A stretch of 37,951 nt of DNA. It comes from Metaruminococcus_A sp900762715 (GTDB lineage: Bacteria > Bacillota > Clostridia > Oscillospirales > Ruminococcaceae). The position numbers and the translations under genes were made by a program. The notes under the pieces are model-generated. The model did no database searches. It had not been told where the DNA came from and saw only the letters and a program-made list of their open reading frames with translations. Below are positions 8,353-15,929 of this stretch, piece after piece (position 1 is the stretch's first letter; the number at the start of each line of letters is the position of its first letter). Location: positions 1 through 37,951 of the forward strand of contig DBFBLF010000109.1 of assembly GCA_048204295.1 (NCBI GenBank), written 5' to 3'.

Positions 8353-9507
8353 ATGGAGTGGAATGGATTGACCGAAAGTTACTTGGATTACAGCGCGACT
8401 ACTCCTGTATGCGGCGCGGCGGCGGAAGCATGTGTCACCGCGATGAAACGGGATTTTGGAAACCCTTCGTCCCTGTACCGGCTGGGAATGGAAGCGGAAA
8501 ATATTGTTTCCGCCGCGCGGCGGACTCTTTCAAAGGCGCTCGGCTGTGAGGAACAAGGCCTGTTTTTCACAGGCTCTGCGACCGAAAGCAATAATATCGC
8601 TATTTTCGGAAGTCTTGCGGCAAACCCCCGGAAAGGGAGAAAGATTATTACTACGGCAGTGGAACATGCGGCGGTTTTGGGCCCGTTCACCGAGCTTCAG
8701 AAACGCGGCTATGAAACTGTTTATTTAATGCCTGATGAAACCGGGAATTACACTGCCCGGCAGTTTTTCGACGCGGTGGACGACCATACCGCCCTTGTAT
8801 CGGTCATGCTGGTCAATAACGAGGTTGGTACACGCCACCCGGTTGAGGAGATCATCCGGGCGGTGCGGCAGAAAAACCCGGATACGCTGATCCATATCGA
8901 CGCAGTGCAGGGCGCGTTCAAACTGCCTTTTTCCATCCGTACCTCAAACCCTGATCTGCTCAGCGTCAGCGGCCATAAAATCTACGCCCCCAAAGGCGTA
9001 GGAGCTCTGTATATCAGAAAGGGTGTAAAAGTTTCCTCGTTGCTCTTTGGCGGCGGCCAGGAAAAAGGGGTGCGCCCAGGAACCGAGAGCGTCCCGCTGA
9101 TTGCAGCCTTTGCTGCGGCTGTGGAGTGGTATCTGCCGCAGCAAAAGGAATTTTTTGCCGGTTATGAAGCTCTGCACGAGGGGCTTTTGGAACGGCTTGC
9201 GGAAATTCCGGAGGTTTCGGTCAATTCTCCCGCGGGGGGCGTTCCTTATATTACGAATTTTTCGGTGCGGGGTGTCCGTTCTGAAATTATGCTTCACTTT
9301 TTGGAGAGCCGGGGCGTTTTCGTCTCCAGCGGCTCCGCCTGTGCAAAAGGGGCAAAGAGCCACGTGCTGGACGCGCTCGGCCTTTCCAACGCCAGGGCTG
9401 ATACCGCGCTGCGCGTCAGTTTTGGCGCTTATACGGAGCAAAAAGATATTGACCGGCTGGCGGACGGCCTGAAAGAGGGCCTTTCCAGCCTGATACGGAC
9501 AAACTAG
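8353..9507 (+). CDS. Cysteine desulfurase (NifS/IscS family, probably the ThiI partner)
   Basis: 384 residues, class V aminotransferase fold. The PLP lysine is K209 in SVSGHKIYAPKG, H105 lies in the TAVEHAA motif, and the sulfur-carrying cysteine is C330 in SSGSACAKG on the mobile loop. It removes sulfur from L-cysteine as an enzyme persulfide. The next gene, thiI, encodes a ThiI without rhodanese domain, and in Firmicutes such ThiI proteins are fed by a dedicated desulfurase next door (NifZ in B. subtilis), so tRNA 4-thiouridine is the likely purpose; a general Fe-S role is possible. ATG at 8353 is preferred to 8344 because AGGAG (8339-8343) abuts the latter and is 9 bases from the former. 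Confidence 0.93.
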   Translation: MEWNGLTESYLDYSATTPVCGAAAEACVTAMKRDFGNPSSLYRLGMEAENIVSAARRTLSKALGCEEQGLFFTGSATESNNIAIFGSLAANPRKGRKIITTAVEHAAVLGPFTELQKRGYETVYLMPDETGNYTARQFFDAVDDHTALVSVMLVNNEVGTRHPVEEIIRAVRQKNPDTLIHIDAVQGAFKLPFSIRTSNPDLLSVSGHKIYAPKGVGALYIRKGVKVSSLLFGGGQEKGVRPGTESVPLIAAFAAAVEWYLPQQKEFFAGYEALHEGLLERLAEIPEVSVNSPAGGVPYITNFSVRGVRSEIMLHFLESRGVFVSSGSACAKGAKSHVLDALGLSNARADTALRVSFGAYTEQKDIDRLADGLKEGLSSLIRTN

Positions 9508-9558
9508 AGGATTAGGGCCGGACGGCCCGCGTTAATATTTTCTACAACGGAGGAATCT

Positions 9559-10737
9559 ATGAGGGAGCTTTTACTCATAAAAGACGGCGAGATTGCACTT
9601 AAAGGGCTGAATAAATCCACCTTTGAGAATATTCTCATCAAAAATATTCGGCGGCGGATTGAAGATCTTGGAAAGGTGACAGTGCAGAAAGCGCAGTCCA
9701 CCATCTATGTCAAACCAGCTGCCGACGACTATGATATTGATGAAGCTCTGGAACGGCTGAAAAAGGTTTTCGGCATCGCCGCGCTCTCCAAGGCGCGGAT
9801 GACCGAAAAGAATTTTGACAAAATCGCGGAGGAAGCAGTGAAATATTTAAGCGACCTGCTTCCTTTCGTACATACGTTTAAAGTTGAGGCGAAACGGGCG
9901 GATAAAACCTTTCCGATGACCTCGCCCGAACTCTGCGCTCAGCTTGGCGGCGTGCTTCTTTCCCATTACCACAATTTGAAAGTAAATGTAACAAACCCCG
10001 ATGTTGTTGTCACGGTGGAGATCCGTGACTTCGGCGCCTATATCCATGCGAAAAAACACGAGGGCGCCGGCGGTATGCCAATTGGTTCAAGCGGCAAAGC
10101 GCTTCTTTTGATTTCCGGCGGGATCGACAGCCCAGTTGCAGGGCATATGATGGCAAAGCGTGGGATAGAGGTTTCAGCCATCCATTTTATTTCGCCGCCT
10201 TATACCAGCGACCGCGCCCTGCAGAAGGTGGAAACCCTCTGTGAGAAAATGTGCGATTATATGGGCCGGATTCAGTTCTATGTTGTCCCGTTCACTGAAA
10301 TTCAGGAGGAAATCCGGAGGAACTGCCCGGAAGAGCTCTTTACCCTGATTATGCGGCGGATGATGATGAAAATTGCGCTGCGGGTTGCAAGGGAAAACGG
10401 GATGCAGGCGCTCATCACTGGGGAAAGCCTGGGACAGGTCGCCAGCCAGACCATTGGGGCTCTTGCCTGTACCGACGCGGTCTGCGACATGCCGGTCTTT
10501 CGCCCGCTAATCGGAATGGATAAAAATGAAATCATTGAAGTTTCAAGGAGGATTGACACTTTTGAAATTTCAATTCAGCCCTATGAGGACTGCTGCACCG
10601 TTTTTACCCCGAAACATCCTAAGACGAGACCTCAGCTTTCGCAGATTCTGGAGGCGGAAGCAGCTTATGATTTTGAACCCCTTCTTGAAAAGGCAATTGC
10701 GGGAATCAAGTTGAAAACCATTTATGCAAACCGATAG
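9559..10737 (+). CDS. thiI: tRNA 4-thiouridine synthetase ThiI
   Basis: 392 residues: an N-terminal ferredoxin-like plus THUMP RNA-binding region (about 1-165) and a PP-loop adenylation domain with SGGIDS at 186-191. The protein ends soon after the PP-loop domain, so it lacks the C-terminal rhodanese domain of the 482-residue E. coli enzyme. ThiI adenylates U8 of tRNA and replaces its oxygen with sulfur; it can also serve thiamine thiazole synthesis. A GGAGG site precedes the ATG at 9559. It lies 51 bases after the cysteine desulfurase gene and 15 bases before cinA. Confidence 0.95.
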   Translation: MRELLLIKDGEIALKGLNKSTFENILIKNIRRRIEDLGKVTVQKAQSTIYVKPAADDYDIDEALERLKKVFGIAALSKARMTEKNFDKIAEEAVKYLSDLLPFVHTFKVEAKRADKTFPMTSPELCAQLGGVLLSHYHNLKVNVTNPDVVVTVEIRDFGAYIHAKKHEGAGGMPIGSSGKALLLISGGIDSPVAGHMMAKRGIEVSAIHFISPPYTSDRALQKVETLCEKMCDYMGRIQFYVVPFTEIQEEIRRNCPEELFTLIMRRMMMKIALRVARENGMQALITGESLGQVASQTIGALACTDAVCDMPVFRPLIGMDKNEIIEVSRRIDTFEISIQPYEDCCTVFTPKHPKTRPQLSQILEAEAAYDFEPLLEKAIAGIKLKTIYANR

Positions 10738-10752
10738 GAAAGAGGCAGGTAT

Positions 10753-12000
10753 ATGAGCAAAAACGCAGAATTAATTGCAGTTGGTACCGAAATTATTCTT
10801 GGGGATATTGTCAACACCCACTCCCAATATTTATCGCAAAAGCTTGCACAGCTTGGCATCAACGTGTTTTATCACACCAGCGTGGGGGATAATCCCGCTC
10901 GGCTGCGTTTCACAATTGAACAGGCTATCAGCCGGAGCGACATTGTCATCCTCTCAGGCGGGCTTGGACCCACTGAGGACGACTTGACCAAAGAGACGGT
11001 TTGTGAGGTGCTCGGCCTGCCGCTTCATCAGGATGCGGAGGCGCTCGCCCGGATGAAAGCGTTTTTTGAGCGGATTGGCCGTGAAATGACCGAGAATAAT
11101 ATCAAGCAGTCGATGGTGCCGGATGGAGCGGTTGTCTTTCAAAACGACCGGGGAACCGCGCCGGGTATGGCGGTCGAAAAGGACGGAAAAATTGTTCTCC
11201 TGCTGCCCGGTCCGCCGAGTGAGCTGATCCCGATGTTTGAGGAACAAGGCTATCCTTATCTGGAGAGTTTTTCCGATGCAATCCTGGTCTCACGGAATTT
11301 CCGGGTATTTGGCGTCGGCGAATCCATGATTGAGGTAAAGCTTGGGAAAATGTTAAACGGGGAAAACCCGACCGTAGCGCTTTATGCAAAGCAGAGTGAA
11401 GTGTTAGTCCGGATCACTGCCAAGGCGGATACCAAGGAAAAGGCGGCTGAAATGCTTGAGCCGGTTGTGGGCGAGCTTTACTCCATTTTGGGGGACACCG
11501 TTTACGGCGAAGACGTGAACAGCCTGGAGGAGGTAGTGGTTCCCCTTTTGAAAGAAAAGGGGATGAAGATCGCTACGGCTGAAAGCTGTACCGGCGGGCT
11601 TCTCTCTCAGAAAATCACTGCGATCCCCGGTTCGTCCGAAGTGTTCGAGTGCGGCGTGGTCAGCTATGCCAACCGGATCAAGCACGAGCTTTTGGGTGTG
11701 CAGGAGGAACTGCTGGAACGGTACGGTGCTGTCAGCGAGCAGGTTGCCGCCGCTATGTCGGAAGGCGTTCTGCGTTTAAGCGGCGCCGACATTGGCGTAG
11801 GGATTACCGGGATTGCCGGCCCTGGCGGAGGAAGCGCTGAAAAGCCGGTGGGAACGGTTTATATTTCGGTGGCGGTAAAAGGGCAGGAAACCCGCACGCG
11901 GCTGTTCCATTTCGCCTATGGGCGCAAAAATGAACGGGATACAATCCGGTACACTTCCGCGATGAACGCACTGGATATGGTTCGCAGACTTCTTCTGTAA
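10753..12000 (+). CDS. cinA: CinA family protein (two-domain competence/damage-inducible protein)
   Basis: 415 residues with both usual domains: an N-terminal molybdopterin-binding-like COG1058 domain beginning AELIAVGTEIILGDIVNTHS, and a C-terminal PncC-type domain from about residue 255 with the segment ATAESCTGGLLSQKIT and the GITGIAGPGGG loop. Family proteins combine ADP-ribose pyrophosphatase and nicotinamide mononucleotide deamidase activities and act in pyridine nucleotide recycling; in streptococci cinA is competence-induced. An AGGCAGG site lies before the ATG at 10753. It overlaps neither neighbour but is tightly packed in the thiI-cinA-sortase run. Confidence 0.94.
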   Translation: MSKNAELIAVGTEIILGDIVNTHSQYLSQKLAQLGINVFYHTSVGDNPARLRFTIEQAISRSDIVILSGGLGPTEDDLTKETVCEVLGLPLHQDAEALARMKAFFERIGREMTENNIKQSMVPDGAVVFQNDRGTAPGMAVEKDGKIVLLLPGPPSELIPMFEEQGYPYLESFSDAILVSRNFRVFGVGESMIEVKLGKMLNGENPTVALYAKQSEVLVRITAKADTKEKAAEMLEPVVGELYSILGDTVYGEDVNSLEEVVVPLLKEKGMKIATAESCTGGLLSQKITAIPGSSEVFECGVVSYANRIKHELLGVQEELLERYGAVSEQVAAAMSEGVLRLSGADIGVGITGIAGPGGGSAEKPVGTVYISVAVKGQETRTRLFHFAYGRKNERDTIRYTSAMNALDMVRRLLL

Positions 12001-12013
12001 AGGGAGGTACCTT

Positions 12014-13030
12014 ATGAATGATAACAAAATTGTTCCGGCCCCGGAGCAGAAGAATGGTAAAAAAACCAATTGGTTTCTGCGCTTTTTAAAATGGATTTTC
12101 CCATGGAAGGGCGACAGGCCAAAAATGGTCGTCATAAAATGCGTTTTTTTGGTCTGTGTCGCAGCCTTTGCGGTAAGCAGTTGGCTTTTAGCAGATTATT
12201 ACATAAAAGATTTTGCCGCGAACGACGAATATATGAAAGCGCAAAGCCTGATGAACGGAAGCGGCGACTCTGCCGGTAGTACGGAGGAAAAGGAGCAGCT
12301 TCCGCTCCCTGCGGGATATCGCGAGCAGTTTAACGCTCTTTATCAGATTAACCAGAAGCTCTGCGGCTGGCTGAAAATTAACGGGACGGGAATCGATTAT
12401 CCGGTTGTCCATCCTGCGGATAACGACTATTACCTGAACCATACCTTTTATGACAGTTACAGCACTGCAGGCGCGCCGTTTTTAGATTACCGCTGCGATT
12501 TTTCAGAGGACAACATGTCCGACAACACCATTATTTACGGGCACAACCTCAACAGCGGCCGGATGTTCCATGACGTAGTGAATTATAAGAACGTCTCTTA
12601 TTATAAAGAACACCCTGTGATCAGCTACAACACGGTTTATGCAGACCACGACTGGAAAATTATAGGAATGTTCTTTACCAACGCCGACATGTCTCTTGAG
12701 GATTCGTTTGCCTACCATATGTTTATTGACAAACAGAATGATGAAGAGTTTTACGCCTTGCTCAATGAGGCAATGCAGCGCTCTTTCTTTACGACCGGGG
12801 TAGATGTGAATGCGGAGGATAAGCTTTTAATGCTTTCCACCTGCGACAATGCTTTTGACAACAGCCGGCTGGTGCTGCTTGCGCGGATGGTGCGCCCGGG
12901 TGAAAGCAGCGAGGTTGACGTGTCTGCCGCAAAACAGAATGCAAGTCAGTACCTGCCCCAGAATTACATTGATAAGCTGGGCGGTACCTACCGTCCCTGG
13001 GATGAAAACTATGCGTTTTACCGCCCCTGA
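12014..13030 (+). CDS. srtB: Class B sortase
   Basis: 338 residues. A basic cytosolic N terminus is followed by one membrane anchor (about 40-62) and an extracellular sortase domain. The catalytic triad is visible: H177 in IIYGHNLN, C277 in MLSTCDNAFD and R285 in SRLVLLAR; the length and insertion pattern fit class B rather than class A or D. Class B sortases are transpeptidases that join sorting-signal proteins to peptidoglycan or to pilin subunits. No protein with an obvious cell-wall sorting signal occurs in this window, so the substrate is unknown. AGGGAGG precedes the ATG at 12014; the gap from cinA is 13 bases, so cotranscription is likely. Confidence 0.92.
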   Translation: MNDNKIVPAPEQKNGKKTNWFLRFLKWIFPWKGDRPKMVVIKCVFLVCVAAFAVSSWLLADYYIKDFAANDEYMKAQSLMNGSGDSAGSTEEKEQLPLPAGYREQFNALYQINQKLCGWLKINGTGIDYPVVHPADNDYYLNHTFYDSYSTAGAPFLDYRCDFSEDNMSDNTIIYGHNLNSGRMFHDVVNYKNVSYYKEHPVISYNTVYADHDWKIIGMFFTNADMSLEDSFAYHMFIDKQNDEEFYALLNEAMQRSFFTTGVDVNAEDKLLMLSTCDNAFDNSRLVLLARMVRPGESSEVDVSAAKQNASQYLPQNYIDKLGGTYRPWDENYAFYRP

Positions 13031-13078
13031 TGAATTTTTGTTGCAAAAATAAAGGACGAACAAAAGGAGGAATCGGAA

Positions 13079-14257
13079 TTGCTGCGAAAATTACTTGCCT
13101 GCGTCATGGCGGGAATTATTGTTCTGTCTGCCTTTACGGTTACGGCTTATTTTGCCGCCGATTCGGTTCTGGTGGTCAACCCAACAGACCGGAAGTCTTC
13201 TTCCGGCCAACTGGGCATGGTGGAATACGAAGTAGTCGATATTCCAAGCGATCTTTTGAACAGCTCTTCGAGTGGGACAAGCAGCTCTTCATCGGGAAGT
13301 TCGTCTTCCTCATCAGCCTCTCAGACGCCCTCGTCGGTTGTAACGCCGCCTCCAGTTGTTCCATCAAATTCATCTACAGTTACCATACCACCGTCAATTT
13401 CCTCCAAGCCGCCATCCTCTTCGTCGGGTTCTTCTGAAGGAACGCCTACCGAAGAGACGCTGATTGTCAAAATCTCAAGCGAGCCGGAGGTTGGAGTATA
13501 CGCTGTGAGCGATATCCTGCCGAAAATCGTCGCGATGGAGATGAACGACAGTATGGCCGACGAGGCGCTGAAGGCGCAGGCGGTTGCAACCCACAGCTAT
13601 GTTAAATACCAAAACAGCATTGGCAAAGCGCCGGTTGTTTATGTTCGGTCGCCTTCAGAGCGGATTCAGTCTCTGGTTGAATCGGTTTCCGGAAAAATGA
13701 TGTATTCCGGCGGAAATGTCATTAATGCTTCCTACTGTGCTTCCACAGCGGGGCGTACAGAATCCTCCACCGATGTTTGGGGCGGCTATCTGCCTTATCT
13801 GGTTTCTGTGGAAAGCGTTTACGACCATCTAGACCCCAACTGGGGCAGCACGACAACCTATACGGTGGAACAGGTTAAGAACATGGTTAAACAGAATGCG
13901 GGAATTACCCTGAGCGGCGACCCGGAAGACTGGTTCAAAGTGGTTTCATATACAAACGGCGGATATAATGGGGAAATGACCATCGGCGGGCAGAGCACTT
14001 TTGCGTATAACGGAAAAACATATAAAATTACCGGACGATATGTGCGTGAGATTATTTTAAAGCAATCCGGCCTGCCGACTTTGAAAAGCGCAAAATTCAG
14101 TGTTTCCGTCAACGGCGATAAAGTGGTCTTTACCACCTACGGTTATGGACATGGTGTTGGAATGAGCCAGTGGGGGGCGCATTATTACGCGGTAAAAGCG
14201 GGGTATAGCTACCAGCAGATTCTAACTCATTATTATACCGGCGTGACAATCCGGTAA
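13079..14257 (+). CDS. SpoIID/LytB domain protein with Ser-rich linker
   Basis: 392 residues from a TTG start at 13079, supported by AAAGGAGG (13063-13070) 8 bases upstream. The order is: N-terminal membrane anchor (about 5-22), a low-complexity Ser/Pro linker (about 59-122), then a SpoIID/LytB domain. The domain shows the EALKAQAVAT segment preceded by Glu in AMEMND, the YCASTAGRTESSTDVWGG segment and the closing GHGVGMSQWGAH motif. SpoIID proteins are lytic transglycosylases that trim peptidoglycan during engulfment; LytB relatives enhance amidases. The long Ser-rich linker and the sortase neighbour suggest a wall-associated relative rather than the engulfment enzyme itself. In the common family motif a His sits where Cys occurs in NASYC. 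Confidence 0.85.
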   Translation: MLRKLLACVMAGIIVLSAFTVTAYFAADSVLVVNPTDRKSSSGQLGMVEYEVVDIPSDLLNSSSSGTSSSSSGSSSSSSASQTPSSVVTPPPVVPSNSSTVTIPPSISSKPPSSSSGSSEGTPTEETLIVKISSEPEVGVYAVSDILPKIVAMEMNDSMADEALKAQAVATHSYVKYQNSIGKAPVVYVRSPSERIQSLVESVSGKMMYSGGNVINASYCASTAGRTESSTDVWGGYLPYLVSVESVYDHLDPNWGSTTTYTVEQVKNMVKQNAGITLSGDPEDWFKVVSYTNGGYNGEMTIGGQSTFAYNGKTYKITGRYVREIILKQSGLPTLKSAKFSVSVNGDKVVFTTYGYGHGVGMSQWGAHYYAVKAGYSYQQILTHYYTGVTIR

Positions 14258-14262
14258 ATATT

Positions 14263-14298
14263 AAAAGCGGTTCCCGTAATCAGCGGGGGCTGCTTTTT
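14263..14298 (+). terminator. Intrinsic terminator after the SpoIID-family gene (possibly bidirectional)
   Basis: A 14-bp stem (14263-14276 with 14284-14297, including G-U pairs) with a 7-base loop and a five-T tract (14294-14298). The A run on its left side would give U residues on the minus transcript, so it may also serve the converging gene that ends at 14302. Confidence 0.8.
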
Positions 14299-14301
14299 AA
14301 T

Positions 14302-14604
14302 TTAACGGGGACTGCAAAATTCGAGATAAAGACGGATATTTTCGATTGCGCGGTTCAGCGTTCTTGAAACGGTGGATTTGTTCACCCCCAATAATTGAGC
14401 AATTTCTGGTATTTTCTTTTTTTCAAAATAATACATGGTTAAAATTTCCTGCTGTCGCGTTGTCAGCCTGGTATGAATGACTTTTTCCAGCGCTTTTTTA
14501 AGGTGTTCCAGTTGAAGATTATTATCAGAGTTTTCGCCTGGTTCGGATAAATTTACAATATCCGGTGTGTACCCAATTTGATCCAGCGATATTTTCCGGC
14601 TCAA
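14302..14604 (-). CDS. Sigma-70 region 4-like DNA-binding protein
   Basis: 100 residues from a TTG start at 14604, supported by an AGGAGGA site (14611-14617 on the minus strand). Residues about 50-92 form a sigma region 4-type helix-turn-helix: LTTRQQEILTMYYFEKKKIP, then EIAQLLGVNKSTVSRTLNRA. There is no sigma region 2, so it cannot be a complete ECF factor; it resembles accessory sigma-like regulators of phage and conjugative elements. Its start overlaps the stop of the upstream coiled-coil gene (TTGA), so the two are translationally coupled and probably act together. The promoter lies in the divergent control region with the XRE gene. Target genes are unknown. Confidence 0.82.
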   Translation of the reverse strand: MSRKISLDQIGYTPDIVNLSEPGENSDNNLQLEHLKKALEKVIHTRLTTRQQEILTMYYFEKKKIPEIAQLLGVNKSTVSRTLNRAIENIRLYLEFCSPR

Positions 14605-14807
14605 ATTATTTCCTCCTGCAGCGTCTGTTCCAGCAGAATGTAAGAAGTGTCCAGAAGGTGATTGTATTCTTCAAAAAGAAGACTGATTTTTTGTTCATAG
14701 TTTTCTGCCATTTCAGGCCGTTTTTTTTGCTGGCTGCGCAGCTGTGCAATTTCCTGGCGCAGAAGAGTGGCTGTTGTTAAATAATTTTCCGTAATTTTTG
14801 TCATCAT
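14601..14807 (-). CDS. Small coiled-coil protein of unknown function
   Basis: 68 residues, almost entirely predicted helix with heptad-like spacing of Leu/Ile and many charged residues (Glu, Gln, Lys); no membrane segment and no cysteine. Two adjacent ATG codons (14807 and 14804) are possible starts; an AAGGAT-type site lies about 12 bases upstream. I do not recognise a family. It is the first gene of a two-gene unit with the sigma region 4-like protein and could be its partner or anti-regulator, which is inference from coupling only. Confidence 0.7.
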   Translation of the reverse strand: MMTKITENYLTTATLLRQEIAQLRSQQKKRPEMAENYEQKISLLFEEYNHLLDTSYILLEQTLQEEII

Positions 14808-14829
14808 ACTAGTGTCACATCCTTCAAAT

Positions 14830-14842
14830 ACACGTTTCGTGT
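14830..14842. promoter_or_regulatory. Palindromic operator, copy 1 (ACACG-TTT-CGTGT)
   Basis: Perfect 5-bp arms around three bases. It lies just downstream of the expected start site of the minus-strand promoter. Its centre is 33 bp from that of copy 2, about three helical turns, so the two sites could be bound cooperatively on nearly the same face. Confidence 0.72.
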
Positions 14843-14854
14843 TTCTTTGCTTTT

Positions 14855-14883
14855 ATTATATCACACGATTCGTGTAAAATCAA
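14855..14883 (-). promoter_or_regulatory. Predicted promoter of the coiled-coil/sigma-like gene pair
   Basis: On the minus strand: TTGATT (14883-14878), 17-base spacer, perfect TATAAT (14860-14855). The spacer contains one complete 13-bp palindromic operator, so repressor binding would exclude RNA polymerase. Confidence 0.72.
14863..14875. promoter_or_regulatory. Palindromic operator, copy 2 (ACACG-ATT-CGTGT)
   Basis: The same arms as copy 1, placed inside the -35/-10 spacer of the minus-strand promoter. The adjacent divergent XRE regulator is the obvious candidate to bind it. Confidence 0.75.
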
Positions 14884-14888
14884 GAGTT

Positions 14889-14902
14889 GGAACGTTTGTT
14901 CG
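14889..14902. promoter_or_regulatory. Candidate SOS (LexA) box
   Basis: GGAACGTTTGTTCG contains the Gram-positive SOS core GAAC-N4-GTTC (14890-14901) and agrees with the usual 14-base LexA consensus except at the first base and one central base. It lies between the two divergent promoters, 5 bases from the minus -35 box and 7 from the plus -35 box. A lexA gene lies about 2.5 kb downstream. Confidence 0.55.
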
Positions 14903-14909
14903 ATAAAAC

Positions 14910-14938
14910 TTGAAAATATGGGTATGCTATGGTATATT
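14910..14938 (+). promoter_or_regulatory. Predicted promoter of the XRE regulator gene
   Basis: TTGAAA (14910-14915), 17-base spacer, TATATT (14933-14938) with a TGG just before the -10 box. Transcription would begin near 14945, only about six bases before the ATG at 14951. Confidence 0.55.
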
Positions 14939-14950
14939 AATACTTGGGTG

Positions 14951-15319
14951 ATGGCTTTGAATCGTATTAAAAAGCTTCGAAAACAACGCGGTATGACGCA
15001 GGCAGAGCTTGCGCGGGAACTGGATATTTCTGCGAGCTCCATAGGAATGTACGAGCAGGGACGACGTGAGCCTGACAAGGAAATGTTTTTGCGCCTATCG
15101 CGGTATTTTGGCGTTCCGGTAGAATACTTGATGGATGATTCTGTCAAACTGGACGAACCAATGGAGTTTAAAGATTTTATTGAAAAAGTTAGGCGTGAGT
15201 TGTTAGAACGGGAAGGCCTGCTGGTAAATGGGGTTCCCCTGTCGCGTAGCGATATTGAAGAAATAATGCAGGCAATAGAAAAAAGCGCGTTAACCGCAAC
15301 GACAAAATACTCCAAGTAA
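14951..15319 (+). CDS. XRE-family helix-turn-helix transcriptional regulator
   Basis: 122 residues. A Cro/CI-type helix-turn-helix occupies about residues 3-58 (RIKKLRKQRGMTQAELAREL, then SASSIGMYEQGRREPD), followed by a short charged C-terminal region without a recognisable ligand or protease domain. An in-frame ATG at 14918 exists but lies upstream of the predicted start site and adds residues unlike the family, so 14951 was chosen. No clear ribosome binding site precedes it, and the predicted transcript is nearly leaderless. Its position opposite an operon whose promoter carries two identical palindromes makes it the likely repressor of that operon. A candidate SOS box lies in the same control region. 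Confidence 0.87.
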   Translation: MALNRIKKLRKQRGMTQAELARELDISASSIGMYEQGRREPDKEMFLRLSRYFGVPVEYLMDDSVKLDEPMEFKDFIEKVRRELLEREGLLVNGVPLSRSDIEEIMQAIEKSALTATTKYSK

Positions 15320-15443
15320 AAGTTGTACCATGACAATATAATTAAATTTTTTCCTGCGGAGCAAATGGATTTAGCTGCTGCGGGTTGTTTATTGCGTTTT
15401 CATTTACAGACCACAACATTATAACAGGGAAAGGATTAAGAAG

Positions 15444-15929
15444 ATGAAGGAAAGACGGATTCCGTTCCGGGCGCTCTGGCTTTGGGAACTATATGCGGTG
15501 CTGGTCTATGCGGTTCTTCTTTTTCTTGTCTATACCTTTCTGGTTCCGTTTACCTGGCTTTGGATTTTGCTGGTATCGTTGTTCAGCGGCTTTTATTTGC
15601 TTGCCGCGCTGGTTTATTTCCCGCTTTTGTACCTTGGAACGCGGTACTCCGTCAACGAAGAGACGGTTGAGTTTGAAAGCGGCGTCTTTTACCGCCGCAA
15701 AACGGTGTTGTTTCGCAAGAACCTGATTGTAGTTTGTGCGTATCAAACGCCGCTGGATTTTCTGTTCAGGCTTTCCTCACTGCGCTGCAGCGGTCCGGGA
15801 GGAGTGGTAACGCTGGGTCACCTTGCAAAAAAAGAGGCGCTTTGGCTCAAAGGGGAGTTGACGGCAAAAAAGCGGCTGAGGCCGGTCGCGGAAATGGCGG
15901 TGCGGAATGAAACGAATGCACCCCATTAA
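15444..15929 (+). CDS. PH domain (bPH2/DUF304) membrane protein, YdbS-like
   Basis: 161 residues: two membrane helices (about 11-35 and 40-64) followed by one bacterial PH domain beginning near GTRYSVNEETVEFESGVFYR. The pair formed with the next, larger multi-domain PH protein matches B. subtilis ydbS-ydbT, which contributes to resistance against some antimicrobial compounds; the molecular role is unknown. AAAGGA (15430-15435) is 8 bases before the ATG. Its stop lies inside the start of the next gene, so they are cotranscribed. I saw no convincing promoter in the 124 bases after the XRE gene, so read-through from there is possible. Confidence 0.82.
   Translation: MKERRIPFRALWLWELYAVLVYAVLLFLVYTFLVPFTWLWILLVSLFSGFYLLAALVYFPLLYLGTRYSVNEETVEFESGVFYRRKTVLFRKNLIVVCAYQTPLDFLFRLSSLRCSGPGGVVTLGHLAKKEALWLKGELTAKKRLRPVAEMAVRNETNAPH

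Noticed and set aside
14824..15336. Long minus-strand frame opposite the XRE gene
   Set aside because: It is antisense to a clear helix-turn-helix gene, contains the divergent promoters and shows no family features.
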